Positions 1 through 6,287 of a stretch of 11,514 bases of DNA are shown here, piece after piece. The notes beneath the pieces were generated by a model that saw only the letters and a program-made list of their open reading frames with translations, had not been told where the DNA came from and did no database searches. The translations under genes and the position numbers were made by a program. The stretch is taken from assembly GCA_019115685.1 (NCBI GenBank), contig DXDC01000126.1, positions 1 through 11,514 on the forward strand. The letters run 5' to 3'. The stretch is from Candidatus Agrococcus pullicola. Its GTDB lineage: Bacteria > Actinomycetota > Actinomycetes > Actinomycetales > Microbacteriaceae. The first letter of the stretch is position 1. Each line of letters opens with the position of its first letter.

Positions 1-624
1 ATCGTGATCTCCGACGAGGTGTACGACGAATTGGTGTTCGACGGCGCACGCAATACATCGATCGCTGAAGCTGCGGCCGGCTTCGAGCGCTTCATGGTCG
101 TCAACAGCTTCTCGAAGGCCTACGCGATGACGGGCTGGCGCTGCGGGTTCGCCATAGGGCCTGCTGAACTCGTGGCGCCCATCCCGCTGATCCAGGAGGG
201 CGTCGCCTCGTGCCTTCCCGGCTTCGTGCAACGCGCCGCTCTGGCGGCTGTCACCGGTCCGCAAGACGTGACGAGGCAGATGCTCGGTGCCTATCAGCAG
301 CGTCGAGATCGCATTATTTCGCTGTTGAACGACATCGAGGGCATACGCGCGCTCCAGCCGGAGGGCGCGTTCTACGCGTGGGCGAACGTACGCGATTTGG
401 GTCTTTCGTCATGGGATCTTGCGGTTCGGCTGCTGGAGCAGAAGAGCGTCGCGGTGATTCCAGGCTCAGCCTTCGGGCCGGGAGGGGAAGGATATCTCCG
501 GTTGTCGTTCGCGTCGTCGCTCGAGTCGATCGAAGCGGCGTGCGCGGGCATCGCGGAGTTCGCGGAGGAGCGCCCCGAGCCGCTGAACCCATGCACGGGC
601 GGGAAGAAGCGGTCGCGCTCATGA
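1..624 (+). CDS. Class I/II PLP-dependent aminotransferase, C-terminal part (partial)
   Basis: The reading frame is open from the first base, so the gene starts outside the window; about 207 codons remain of a family usually near 390 residues. The visible part holds the second half of the PLP-binding domain and the C-terminal small domain. SDEVYDEL near the left edge carries the Asp that contacts the PLP pyridine nitrogen and the Tyr that follows it. NSFSKAYAMTGWRCG contains the Schiff-base lysine (codon 115-117). YLRLSFA carries the arginine that binds the substrate alpha-carboxylate in this fold. GAFYAW and VIPGSAFG are also typical. The enzyme should move an amino group between an amino acid and a 2-oxoacid in the cytoplasm. 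The amino-acid specificity (aspartate-like, alanine-like or other) cannot be judged without the N-terminal half. The Lys/Arg/Ser-rich tail after PEPLNP is probably disordered. It converges on the YibE/F gene. Confidence 0.9.
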   Translation: MVISDEVYDELVFDGARNTSIAEAAAGFERFMVVNSFSKAYAMTGWRCGFAIGPAELVAPIPLIQEGVASCLPGFVQRAALAAVTGPQDVTRQMLGAYQQRRDRIISLLNDIEGIRALQPEGAFYAWANVRDLGLSSWDLAVRLLEQKSVAVIPGSAFGPGGEGYLRLSFASSLESIEAACAGIAEFAEERPEPLNPCTGGKKRSRS

Positions 625-628
625 AAAG

Positions 629-675
629 GTCGAAAGAATGCCTTGTGGGAGCCTCCCAAAGGGCATTCTTTCGAC
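629..675. terminator. Bidirectional intrinsic terminator between convergent genes
   Basis: Arms GTCGAAAGAATGCC (629-642) and GGCATTCTTTCGAC (662-675) are perfectly complementary. The interior adds TGGGA/TCCCA around a GCC loop, with only a few non-pairs between. The hairpin begins 5 bases after the aminotransferase stop and lies 40 bases past the YibE/F stop. Read on the minus strand, it is followed by CCTTTTCAT, a short U-tract. On the plus strand the tail is only TATTC. It should therefore work best for the minus-strand operon while also ending the aminotransferase message. Confidence 0.8.
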
Positions 676-715
676 TATTCGAGTTGCACGGGTGCGTAGT
701 CTCGGCCGAGAGATG

Positions 716-1936
716 TCACTCCTTCACGGCCGTGTCGTCTTCGAGCTCGTCTTCGAGCTCTTTGTCGCCAGCTTCCACTTCGATCGGGTCCCCGCACAGC
801 CACGCGGTGATGGCTGTTGTCAGCGGGATGGTCAGCACGAGCCCGATGGACACCACGAGGATCGGCACGATTTGCGCGGCGAACTCCTCGAACGTGAACA
901 GCTCGAGCATGGTCAGATCGAAGGTGGCTCCGAGCATGATCATCACCATGGACGCGCCGACGTACGCGAATGCCACCGTGTAGACGGTCGAAGCGATGTG
1001 GTCGCGGCCGATACGCATGGCCATGGCGAAAATCGATCGGCGCGAGCGGTTCGGCGCGCTGGCGCGGAGCTCGATCACGGTAGCCGACTGAGTGATCGTG
1101 ACGTCGTTCAGGACGCCGACGCCCGTCAGCACCATGGCCGAGAGCAGGATGCCCTTCGGATCGATGGCGCCCTCGGTCGAGTAGAACAGCCGCCGCATGT
1201 CTTCGTGCGCGAGCGGGGTGAGGTTGGTCGCTGGGATCGCCCACCACGCGAGCGCCGCGACGGATGCGATCCCCAGAAAGGTGCCCAGCAGTGCCGTGAC
1301 GGTCTTCACTGAAATGCCATGGGCTAGGAACATCACGATCATCATCACCACGCTCGCCGTCACGAGTGCGACCAGCAGCGCATTGGCACCGGACATGAGC
1401 GCCGGCAGCAGGAAGAACCAGACCATGGCCATGGCACCGATCAACCCGACCAGTGCGGCGAACCCTTTCCATCGAGCCACTGCGACGATCGCGATCACGA
1501 ACAGCCCGAACAGCATCAGCATGGGCCACTCGCGATGATGGTCCATGTAGGAGTAGACCGTTTCGGGGCCCGACGGGGTCTCCTGCAGGGATGTCAGATT
1601 CACGACCCGGATCCTGTCGCCGATCGAGAACTCCTCTGCGGGAACATCCGGGTTCGCGTGCACGAGAATCGTGTTCTCACTGCCGTCGGGCTGCATCGTC
1701 ACCATGCCACCGGCTTCACCCGGGTGCGTATCGACGACTTCACCGGAGATGGTCGAGCCCTCGTGCGCGAACAGAGGCTCCTTGTCGGGTAGGTCGGCCG
1801 AGTTCGGCCACAACGCGATGAGACCAATCAGGGTGATGAGCCCCAGAACTCCCATGATCGCCGACAACGAAACGACCACACGGCGACTCGTGCGCAGTTT
1901 TGGAGCCCCCTCTGTGGGTGCGACGTGCTGATGCAT
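716..1936 (-). CDS. YibE/F-family multi-pass membrane protein
   Basis: The product is about 406 residues from the ATG at 1936. An in-frame GTG at 1960 would add 8 residues, and neither start has a clear Shine-Dalgarno sequence. Predicted layout (ATG numbering): a short cytoplasmic N-terminus, one membrane helix at about 20-43, an extracytoplasmic domain at about 45-135 of mixed polarity resembling a small beta domain, then about seven hydrophobic helices between 138 and 380. A loop carries GVLNDVTITQSATV, the kind of conserved Asp-containing segment seen in YibE/F proteins. The C-terminus is strongly acidic and contains a perfect tandem ELED repeat. YibE/F proteins are widespread in Gram-positive bacteria but have no settled function; transport has been suggested. 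The gene starts 55 bases (31 from the GTG) after the stop of the ABC exporter on the same strand and probably shares its message. Confidence 0.82.
   Translation of the reverse strand: MHQHVAPTEGAPKLRTSRRVVVSLSAIMGVLGLITLIGLIALWPNSADLPDKEPLFAHEGSTISGEVVDTHPGEAGGMVTMQPDGSENTILVHANPDVPAEEFSIGDRIRVVNLTSLQETPSGPETVYSYMDHHREWPMLMLFGLFVIAIVAVARWKGFAALVGLIGAMAMVWFFLLPALMSGANALLVALVTASVVMMIVMFLAHGISVKTVTALLGTFLGIASVAALAWWAIPATNLTPLAHEDMRRLFYSTEGAIDPKGILLSAMVLTGVGVLNDVTITQSATVIELRASAPNRSRRSIFAMAMRIGRDHIASTVYTVAFAYVGASMVMIMLGATFDLTMLELFTFEEFAAQIVPILVVSIGLVLTIPLTTAITAWLCGDPIEVEAGDKELEDELEDDTAVKE
737..760. repeat. Perfect 12-bp tandem duplication in YibE/F tail
   Basis: GTCTTCGAGCTC occurs twice in direct tandem (737-748 and 749-760). 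On the coding strand it encodes ELED-ELED in the acidic C-terminal tail of the YibE/F protein. Because the unit is in frame, copy-number changes would lengthen or shorten the tail without breaking the gene. Confidence 0.9.
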
Positions 1937-1951
1937 GCGGTCACAGTAACA

Positions 1952-1965
1952 GCGCGGCACCGCGC
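1952..1965. repeat. GC-rich inverted repeat at the YibE/F start
   Basis: GCGCGG-CA-CCGCGC is a 6-bp-arm palindrome with a 2-base centre. It covers the alternative GTG start (1958-1960) and lies 16 bases upstream of the ATG start at 1936, inside the ABC-YibE/F gap. It could fold in mRNA and lower translation of the second gene, or it could be a chance GC-rich palindrome. No T-tract follows, so it is not an obvious terminator. Confidence 0.35.
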
Positions 1966-1991
1966 GTCGCGGTTGCCATACGGCGGGGGCG

Positions 1992-3800
1992 TTAGGTGCG
2001 TGCCTCCGCCTTTGGCTCGTGCTCGGCGCCGGTGTCGATACGCAGGGCCGCGACGAGTTCTCGATAGAGATCGTTCGTTGTCAGCAGTTGTTCGTGCGTG
2101 CCTCGCGCCGCGATCGATCCATTGTCCATCACCACGATCTCGTCGGCGTCGATCACCGTCGAAAGCCGGTGCGCGATCGTGAGGACGAGCGCATCGTGCG
2201 AGCGCTCGGCGATCTCTTGCTGGATCGCCGCTTCCGTGACACCGTCCACCTGTGCCGTCGCTTCGTCCAGCAGCAGGATGCTCGGCTCCGCCAGCAGCGC
2301 TCGTGCGAGGGCGATGCGCTGTCGTTGGCCGCCCGAGACGTTCGTTTCGGTCAGTGCGGTGTCAAGCCCATCGGGAAGTTCTGCGAACTTCTCGGCAAGG
2401 TGCAGGCGTTGCAGGACGCTTGCGATCTGTTCCTCGCTCGCGTCGGGGTTGGCGAAGAGCAGATTCTCGCGGATCGTGCCGGGCACGACGGGGGTCTCCT
2501 GCTCGACGTAGGCGAAGTTCGCGCGAGCCTGCGCGTGCGTGAGTTGCTCGTAGGGTGTGCCGCGCAGTAGCACCTCGCCGGTTCGCGGTTCGACAAAGCG
2601 GAGCATGAGTGAGAGCAGCGTCGTCTTACCGGCGCCGGACGGGCCGACCAGAGCGATGTGTCCACGGCGCGGGAGTTGCAGATCGATCCCGGTCACCGCG
2701 GGAGCCGCGTCGTCCTCGTAGCGGACGGAGACGTCCCGGAGCTCGAGCAGCGTGCCGGACGAGTCAGCACCCTCGAGCGCCTCCGGAACCCTCCGGCCTT
2801 GGCGAGACGTGCCGGCATCCACGTTCGCCTCCAGCGGGATCTGTTCGACCTGCCGGATGCGGGCTGCGGCCGCGAGGCCCGACTGCAGGGTCGTGAGATT
2901 CTGTGCGAGTTCCATGATCGGGCCGGTCAGACCCCACACGTACAGCAGGAATGCGACGAGCGCCGAGACCGTGAGGTAGCCCTCTGAGACGCGATAGGCT
3001 CCGATCGCGAGCACGGCGATGATCGCGAGTTCGATTCCCGTTCCTGCGATTGTCCAGACTCCGGCTCCGATGCGAACCGATCGCATGCTGTGCCTTCGCG
3101 ACTCGGACGCGTGGTGCAGCAGGCGTGCTGTGCGACGCTCCTCGGCGCCGGAGGACTTCACGGTCTTGATCGCGCGGACGGTGCCCTCGAGCTCTGATCC
3201 AAGGTCACCCAGCGCAGCTTGAGCGCGCTCCTCCGCTTTTGCGATCGCCGGCATCAGAAGCGTGAAGCTGAGCACGACGACGACCACGGCGACGACCGCC
3301 GTGATGAGCAGCACGCCGTCGAGCGTTGCCATGAGGATGATCGAGCCTACGAGCGTGATTGCTCCGTTGATGAGTCCGATCAGGCTCGATGAGGCCGCCT
3401 GGTTCAGCAGCACGGTATCGGAAGTCACTCTGGTGACCAGTTCGCCAGGGCCGCGCTTCAGCAGTTCGAGTACTCGTGAACCGAGGTAGCGCAGAATCAT
3501 TCGGCGGCGCGCGTCGAACACGACGTCCTCGGCAAGTTTGCCCAGGAGCACCCACTGGAACCAGCCGACCGTTGCGCCGACGACGAGCAGAACGAGCAGC
3601 ACGAGAACCGGTTGCAGCAGTGAGCCGCCGACTTCGAGGGTGTCGAGCACCCACTTCGTGACCATGGGGCTCGCAAGGCCCATCGCGGAGACGATGAGTG
3701 CGAGGAACAGGCCGAGTACGAGCACCGGCAGGTAGGGGCGTACGAACGACCAGAGGACGCTGAAGGGCGTCGGCTGAGATTCGGTTGCTGAGTCAGGCAT
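1992..3800 (-). CDS. ABC transporter half-transporter, fused permease and ATPase (multidrug-exporter type)
   Basis: This 602-residue protein has the usual exporter length, with one membrane domain and one ATPase domain, so it should act as a homodimer (or pair with an unlinked partner). Membrane helices lie in about residues 21-300, in the type IV exporter order. The ATPase domain (about 351-590) shows Walker A GPSGAGKT (386-393, K392), Q-loop Q434 in YVEQETP, signature VSGGQ (488-492), Walker B ILLLDE (508-513, catalytic E513) and switch H544 in AHRLST. All catalytic residues are present. The D-loop reads AQVD where SALD is commoner, a mild variation. Substrates are likely hydrophobic drugs, lipids or peptides moved outward. 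The divergent TetR neighbour fits a drug- or metabolite-induced efflux pump. The ATG at 3800 lies about 7 bases past a -10-like box and has no Shine-Dalgarno, so it is probably translated from a leaderless mRNA. Confidence 0.93.
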   Translation of the reverse strand: MPDSATESQPTPFSVLWSFVRPYLPVLVLGLFLALIVSAMGLASPMVTKWVLDTLEVGGSLLQPVLVLLVLLVVGATVGWFQWVLLGKLAEDVVFDARRRMILRYLGSRVLELLKRGPGELVTRVTSDTVLLNQAASSSLIGLINGAITLVGSIILMATLDGVLLITAVVAVVVVVLSFTLLMPAIAKAEERAQAALGDLGSELEGTVRAIKTVKSSGAEERRTARLLHHASESRRHSMRSVRIGAGVWTIAGTGIELAIIAVLAIGAYRVSEGYLTVSALVAFLLYVWGLTGPIMELAQNLTTLQSGLAAAARIRQVEQIPLEANVDAGTSRQGRRVPEALEGADSSGTLLELRDVSVRYEDDAAPAVTGIDLQLPRRGHIALVGPSGAGKTTLLSLMLRFVEPRTGEVLLRGTPYEQLTHAQARANFAYVEQETPVVPGTIRENLLFANPDASEEQIASVLQRLHLAEKFAELPDGLDTALTETNVSGGQRQRIALARALLAEPSILLLDEATAQVDGVTEAAIQQEIAERSHDALVLTIAHRLSTVIDADEIVVMDNGSIAARGTHEQLLTTNDLYRELVAALRIDTGAEHEPKAEART

Positions 3801-3836
3801 GCATCAAATAGAACATAAATGTCTTATTTCAGTCAA
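3801..3836 (-). promoter_or_regulatory. Promoter of the ABC transporter operon, probably leaderless
   Basis: On the minus strand TTGACT (3836-3831, 5 of 6 to the -35 consensus) is separated by 17 bases from TTCTAT (3813-3808). Seven bases later comes the ATG at 3800. This spacing puts the transcription start at or next to the start codon, and no Shine-Dalgarno is present. The -10 match is weak, but the whole spacer is the palindromic operator, which supports the placement. Confidence 0.55.
3806..3829. promoter_or_regulatory. Probable TetR operator palindrome
   Basis: This 24-bp AT-rich palindrome has half-sites AAATAGAACATA and AATGTCTTATTT. Nine of twelve base pairs match: the outer five (AAATA/TATTT) and an inner four (ACAT/ATGT on the minus strand) are perfect, with two mismatches between them and one at the centre. 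It lies in the 69-bp gap between the ABC gene and the divergent TetR gene and fills the spacer and -10 of the ABC promoter. That is where a TetR dimer would block transcription. It stands out sharply from the GC-rich surroundings. Confidence 0.75.
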
Positions 3837-3857
3837 GCGTGTTTCGCAATAATCGGT

Positions 3858-3870
3858 TAATGTAGTGCCA
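3858..3870 (+). promoter_or_regulatory. -10 box of the tetR-family gene, probably leaderless
   Basis: TAATGT (3858-3863) precedes the ATG at 3870 by 6 bases, and no Shine-Dalgarno precedes that ATG, so transcription may begin at the start codon. No good -35 is visible at the right distance. The operator lies about 30 bases upstream, so autoregulation is plausible but its effect on this side could be weaker. Confidence 0.4.
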
Positions 3871-4445
3871 TGGCCGAGCGACCGAAAGTGCGTGAACGCA
3901 CACGCCTTGCCATTCTGCACGCCGGTATCGACGTGCTCTCGAACGATCCGTCCGCCCCCCTCGGCGAGGTCGCAGCGCGAGCCGACGTCGCCCGCAGCAC
4001 GTTGCACCGCTACTTCCCCGACCGCCGATCGTTGGCTGTCGCTATCGGAACTTACGTCAATGAGCAGTACGACGAAGTCGTCGACCGCGGTCTGCAGGGC
4101 GGTGGCACGGGGCTCGAGCAGTTCAGACGCCTGTACGTCGAGCTGACCGACCGCCTTGATCTGCTGACTTGGTGGATGAACCCGGGCTCGGCAGCGCTCT
4201 GCGAAGGTTCGGAAGCCGAAGTCGAGGATGAGCCGGATACCCGCATCGTCGATCTCGTCGCGCGCGGCCATGAGGACGGCAGTATTGATCCGCTGGTGAG
4301 CGCGGACTGGACCGAGAATCTGTTGTGGTCGACGCTCTATGCGATTCGGATGACGCCGCTCAGCGGTGCGGAAGGTTTCGACCTCCGCAATCAGGCCGTG
4401 CGCACGCTGATGAAAGCACTGGCGAGCGACCCCGCTTCGATCTGA
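3870..4445 (+). CDS. TetR/AcrR-family transcriptional regulator
   Basis: At 191 residues it has the usual length for the family. The N-terminal DNA-binding domain is clear: RERTRLAILHAGIDVL is helix 1 (about 8-24), LGEVAARADVARSTLHRYF (31-49) is the helix-turn-helix with recognition residues around 40-48, and PDRRSLAVAI begins helix 4. The rest (about 60-191) is the divergent ligand-binding and dimer domain; its ligand cannot be inferred. Divergent arrangement with the ABC exporter and the palindrome between them indicate that it represses the exporter, and perhaps itself, and is released by a ligand that the pump removes. It converges on the LysR gene with a 39-bp gap. Confidence 0.9.
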   Translation: MAERPKVRERTRLAILHAGIDVLSNDPSAPLGEVAARADVARSTLHRYFPDRRSLAVAIGTYVNEQYDEVVDRGLQGGGTGLEQFRRLYVELTDRLDLLTWWMNPGSAALCEGSEAEVEDEPDTRIVDLVARGHEDGSIDPLVSADWTENLLWSTLYAIRMTPLSGAEGFDLRNQAVRTLMKALASDPASI

Positions 4446-4457
4446 GTTCGTTCAGCG

Positions 4458-4487
4458 TGACGGGCGCGAGCCAATCGGTGCCGGTCA
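4458..4487. terminator. Weak hairpin between convergent tetR and lysR genes
   Basis: Arms TGACGGGC (4458-4465) and GCCGGTCA (4480-4487) pair with a single internal mismatch around a 14-base loop. It sits just after the TetR stop and reaches into the LysR stop codon. No T-tract follows on either strand, so if it ends transcription it does so poorly or with Rho. Confidence 0.3.
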
Positions 4488-5423
4488 TAGTGCGGGAGGG
4501 ATGAGCGGAGAGAGGGATTCGAGTTCCTGGATGACGCGATGCGTGATCCGGATGAACTCGGAGGTCGCAGGTGAGATCGAGCCACCCTTCTTCGTAATGA
4601 AAGCGTGTCGTTCGAAATACGGTGGATCCAGGGGAGCCCAGTGGAGCTCTCGTTCCTCAAGCAGCGAGCGGACCACGTGGAATGAGGCGAATGCGTCGCC
4701 GAGCCCTTCGGCCGCGAGGCGGGCTGCATGCGTGCCGAACTCGACCTCGATGACGGGCTCGAGTCGAATCCCCGCGCGTTGCGAGCGCTCCAGTAGCGAG
4801 ATTCGCAGCGGGTCGCTGAGCGCCCAGCTGGACTCCGCGAGAATCAGCGGGCGTCCCTGCATGTCTGAAATGCGCATCCCCTCGGGCCTCGGCAGCGGAT
4901 CCTTGGAGATGTACACGACCTGATCAGTGAACACGGCGGGGCTCACTTCGAGGTCTCGATCGTCTACCGGCAACTGCACGAGTCCCGCCTCCAACGCGCC
5001 GGATCTGACGGAATCAGCAACTTCCGACGAGTTGAGGCCCGTGGTGTTGATGCGCACATTCGGGTGCAGTGAGCGGAACGCTCTGATCAGATCCGTCAGC
5101 AGAAACAGATGAGCGCTGCTGAACGTGCCGAACGAGACCACGCCGACTTCCACCGAGCGAAGGCGTCGGCTCCACTCGGCGAAGTCTCTGATGCTGCTCA
5201 GTGAGTTCTCGGCGAGAGGCAGCAACTGTCTGCCGGCGTCGGTGAGTCGGAGCCCACGTGACGTCCGGGTGAATAGCGAGACTTCAAGATTGTGTTCCAG
5301 GATGCCGATTTGCTCGGACAAGCTGGGCTGAGCGATGTGGTTCTCTGCCGCAGCACCCGCGAAACTACCGATCCGCGCCGCGGAAATGAAGTATTTGAGT
5401 TGACGTACTGAGGGGAGTTGCAC
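4485..5423 (-). CDS. LysR-type transcriptional regulator
   Basis: The product is 312 residues from the GTG at 5423. This start is chosen because AGGAAG precedes it by 5 bases on the coding strand and because VQLPSVRQLKYF matches the usual LysR N-terminus. A longer open frame to 5822 exists but would run through the divergent dehydrogenase gene. The winged helix-turn-helix is at about 9-67 (SFAGAAAENHIAQPSLSEQI, then LFTRTSRGLRLTDAGRQLL). The effector-binding domain follows at about 92-300 (VGVVSFGTFSSAHLF opens it; ALEAGLVQLP is typical). LysR proteins commonly activate a divergent operon upon binding a pathway metabolite. Here the divergent genes are the dehydrogenase/antiporter/monooxygenase set, so it is the probable pathway-specific regulator. 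Confidence 0.93.
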   Translation of the reverse strand: MQLPSVRQLKYFISAARIGSFAGAAAENHIAQPSLSEQIGILEHNLEVSLFTRTSRGLRLTDAGRQLLPLAENSLSSIRDFAEWSRRLRSVEVGVVSFGTFSSAHLFLLTDLIRAFRSLHPNVRINTTGLNSSEVADSVRSGALEAGLVQLPVDDRDLEVSPAVFTDQVVYISKDPLPRPEGMRISDMQGRPLILAESSWALSDPLRISLLERSQRAGIRLEPVIEVEFGTHAARLAAEGLGDAFASFHVVRSLLEERELHWAPLDPPYFERHAFITKKGGSISPATSEFIRITHRVIQELESLSPLIPPAL

Positions 5424-5453
5424 GGTGGCTTCCTGCTTCCCGACACGGGCAAT

Positions 5454-5464
5454 AGGTAAAACCT
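5454..5464. promoter_or_regulatory. Short inverted repeat near the lysR start
   Basis: AGGT-AAA-ACCT is a 4-bp-arm inverted repeat 31 bases upstream of the LysR GTG. It lies where the LysR promoter would be and could be a secondary regulator contact site for autoregulation. It is short enough to occur by chance. Confidence 0.25.
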
Positions 5465-5471
5465 GTATCTG

Positions 5472-5498
5472 CCATGGACTTGTCAGCATTGTCCTTGG
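5472..5498. promoter_or_regulatory. Probable LysR-type regulator binding site
   Basis: CCATGGAC-N11-GTCCTTGG has 8-base arms with 7 of 8 complementary pairs and an 11-base centre. It sits mid-way in the 127-bp LysR/dehydrogenase intergenic region, about 53 bases upstream of the dehydrogenase ATG. The spacing fits the interrupted dyads bound by LysR dimers, though it is not the minimal T-N11-A form. The centre contains TTGTCA (plus) and CTGACA (minus), both resembling -35 boxes, so a bound regulator could affect both promoters. Confidence 0.55.
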
Positions 5499-5517
5499 TA
5501 TCCGCTGATGATGCAAT
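5489..5517 (+). promoter_or_regulatory. Candidate promoter of the dehydrogenase-monooxygenase operon
   Basis: TTGTCC (5489-5494) and TGCAAT (5512-5517) are separated by 17 bases, each matching 4 of 6 consensus positions. The weak -35 overlaps the right arm of the inverted repeat, as expected for an activator-dependent LysR target. Transcription would start near 5524, leaving a leader of about 27 bases with a strong Shine-Dalgarno. Confidence 0.4.
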
Positions 5518-5530
5518 AGTCCGCAACCGA

Positions 5531-5541
5531 AAGGGAGGTGA
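5531..5541 (+). promoter_or_regulatory. Strong Shine-Dalgarno for the first dehydrogenase
   Basis: AAGGGAGGTGA is almost fully complementary to the 16S rRNA 3' end. It fixes the ATG at 5551 as the start, with GGAGG ending 12 bases before it, somewhat longer than optimal. It is the best ribosome binding site in the window. Confidence 0.75.
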
Positions 5542-5550
5542 TCGCAGCCC

Positions 5551-6270
5551 ATGGATGCCGACTTGCGAACGATCATTGTCACCGGTGCCGCTTCGGGTAT
5601 GGGGCTTGCGACCACCGATCTCTTCCTTCGGAACGGATGGCGCGTACTGGGTTTGGACGTCAATCCCGTGCAGGCCTCCTTCTCCGGCCACACGGAACTC
5701 ATCAGCCGGGTCGTCGACGTGAGATCAAGGAGCTCGATCGAGGATGCCATCGCAGAGTTCACAGCGTGCGGCGGAGGCATAGACACCGTAGCGAACATCG
5801 CTGGAGTGTATCCTCCGACCACGATCGATACCTACGACGAGGAGACATATCGTCGGATTTTCGACATCAACGTCCTCGGCGTCGTCAATGTGGCAGCAGC
5901 TGTGAAGCCGTATATGGGTGAGGGCGCCGCCATCATCAATTTCTCGTCCGTCGACGCTTTCGAAGTTTCACCCGGTCAACTGCTGTACGGAGCCTCGAAA
6001 GCGGCGGTCGTCATGTTGACGAAGTCGCTCGCACTGGAACTCGCCCCCTACGGCATTCGAGTCAACGGCATCGCCCCCGGCTGGGTCGACACCCCGGGCA
6101 ACGCGGTCACCGGTCGCAGCGCGGCTGCTGCGGCCAGCATCCCGCTCGGACGTGTGGCGCGACCCGGCGAAGTCGCTGAATGGGTCTTCATTCTCGCAAG
6201 TCGACGACACACGGCCTTTTTGACCGGTGAGACGATCGTGCTCTCCGGAGGGGCGATGATCCGACAGTAG
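5551..6270 (+). CDS. Short-chain dehydrogenase/reductase (SDR), classical type, first gene of cassette
   Basis: At 239 residues it is a normal classical SDR. It has the cofactor motif TGAASGMG (11-18), acidic D36 at the end of beta-2 in GLDVNP (favouring NAD(H) over NADP(H)), N107 in DINVLG, S133 in NFSSVDA, and the catalytic Y146 and K150 in YGASK. The S-Y spacing of 13 is canonical. IAPGWVDTP and the C-terminal LTGETIVLSGG are also typical. The usual NNAG motif reads NIAG (82-85). It should catalyse NAD-dependent alcohol/ketone interconversion in the cytoplasm; the substrate is not predictable. It is the first plus-strand gene after the LysR-controlled promoter, and the next SDR starts 17 bases after its stop. 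Confidence 0.92.
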   Translation: MDADLRTIIVTGAASGMGLATTDLFLRNGWRVLGLDVNPVQASFSGHTELISRVVDVRSRSSIEDAIAEFTACGGGIDTVANIAGVYPPTTIDTYDEETYRRIFDINVLGVVNVAAAVKPYMGEGAAIINFSSVDAFEVSPGQLLYGASKAAVVMLTKSLALELAPYGIRVNGIAPGWVDTPGNAVTGRSAAAAASIPLGRVARPGEVAEWVFILASRRHTAFLTGETIVLSGGAMIRQ

Positions 6271-6287
6271 TCGGCCGAGCCAAAGAG

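Noticed and set aside
675-1529. A 284-codon minus-strand open frame inside the YibE/F gene
   Set aside because: The translation is dominated by Arg, His, Asp and Gly, typical of a shifted frame of a GC-rich gene; the overlapping frame encodes coherent membrane helices.
5424-5822. N-terminal extension of the LysR protein to an ATG at 5822
   Set aside because: It would run antisense through the start of the first SDR and its promoter. The extra 133 residues match no domain, while the GTG at 5423 has a good ribosome site and a typical LysR N-terminus.
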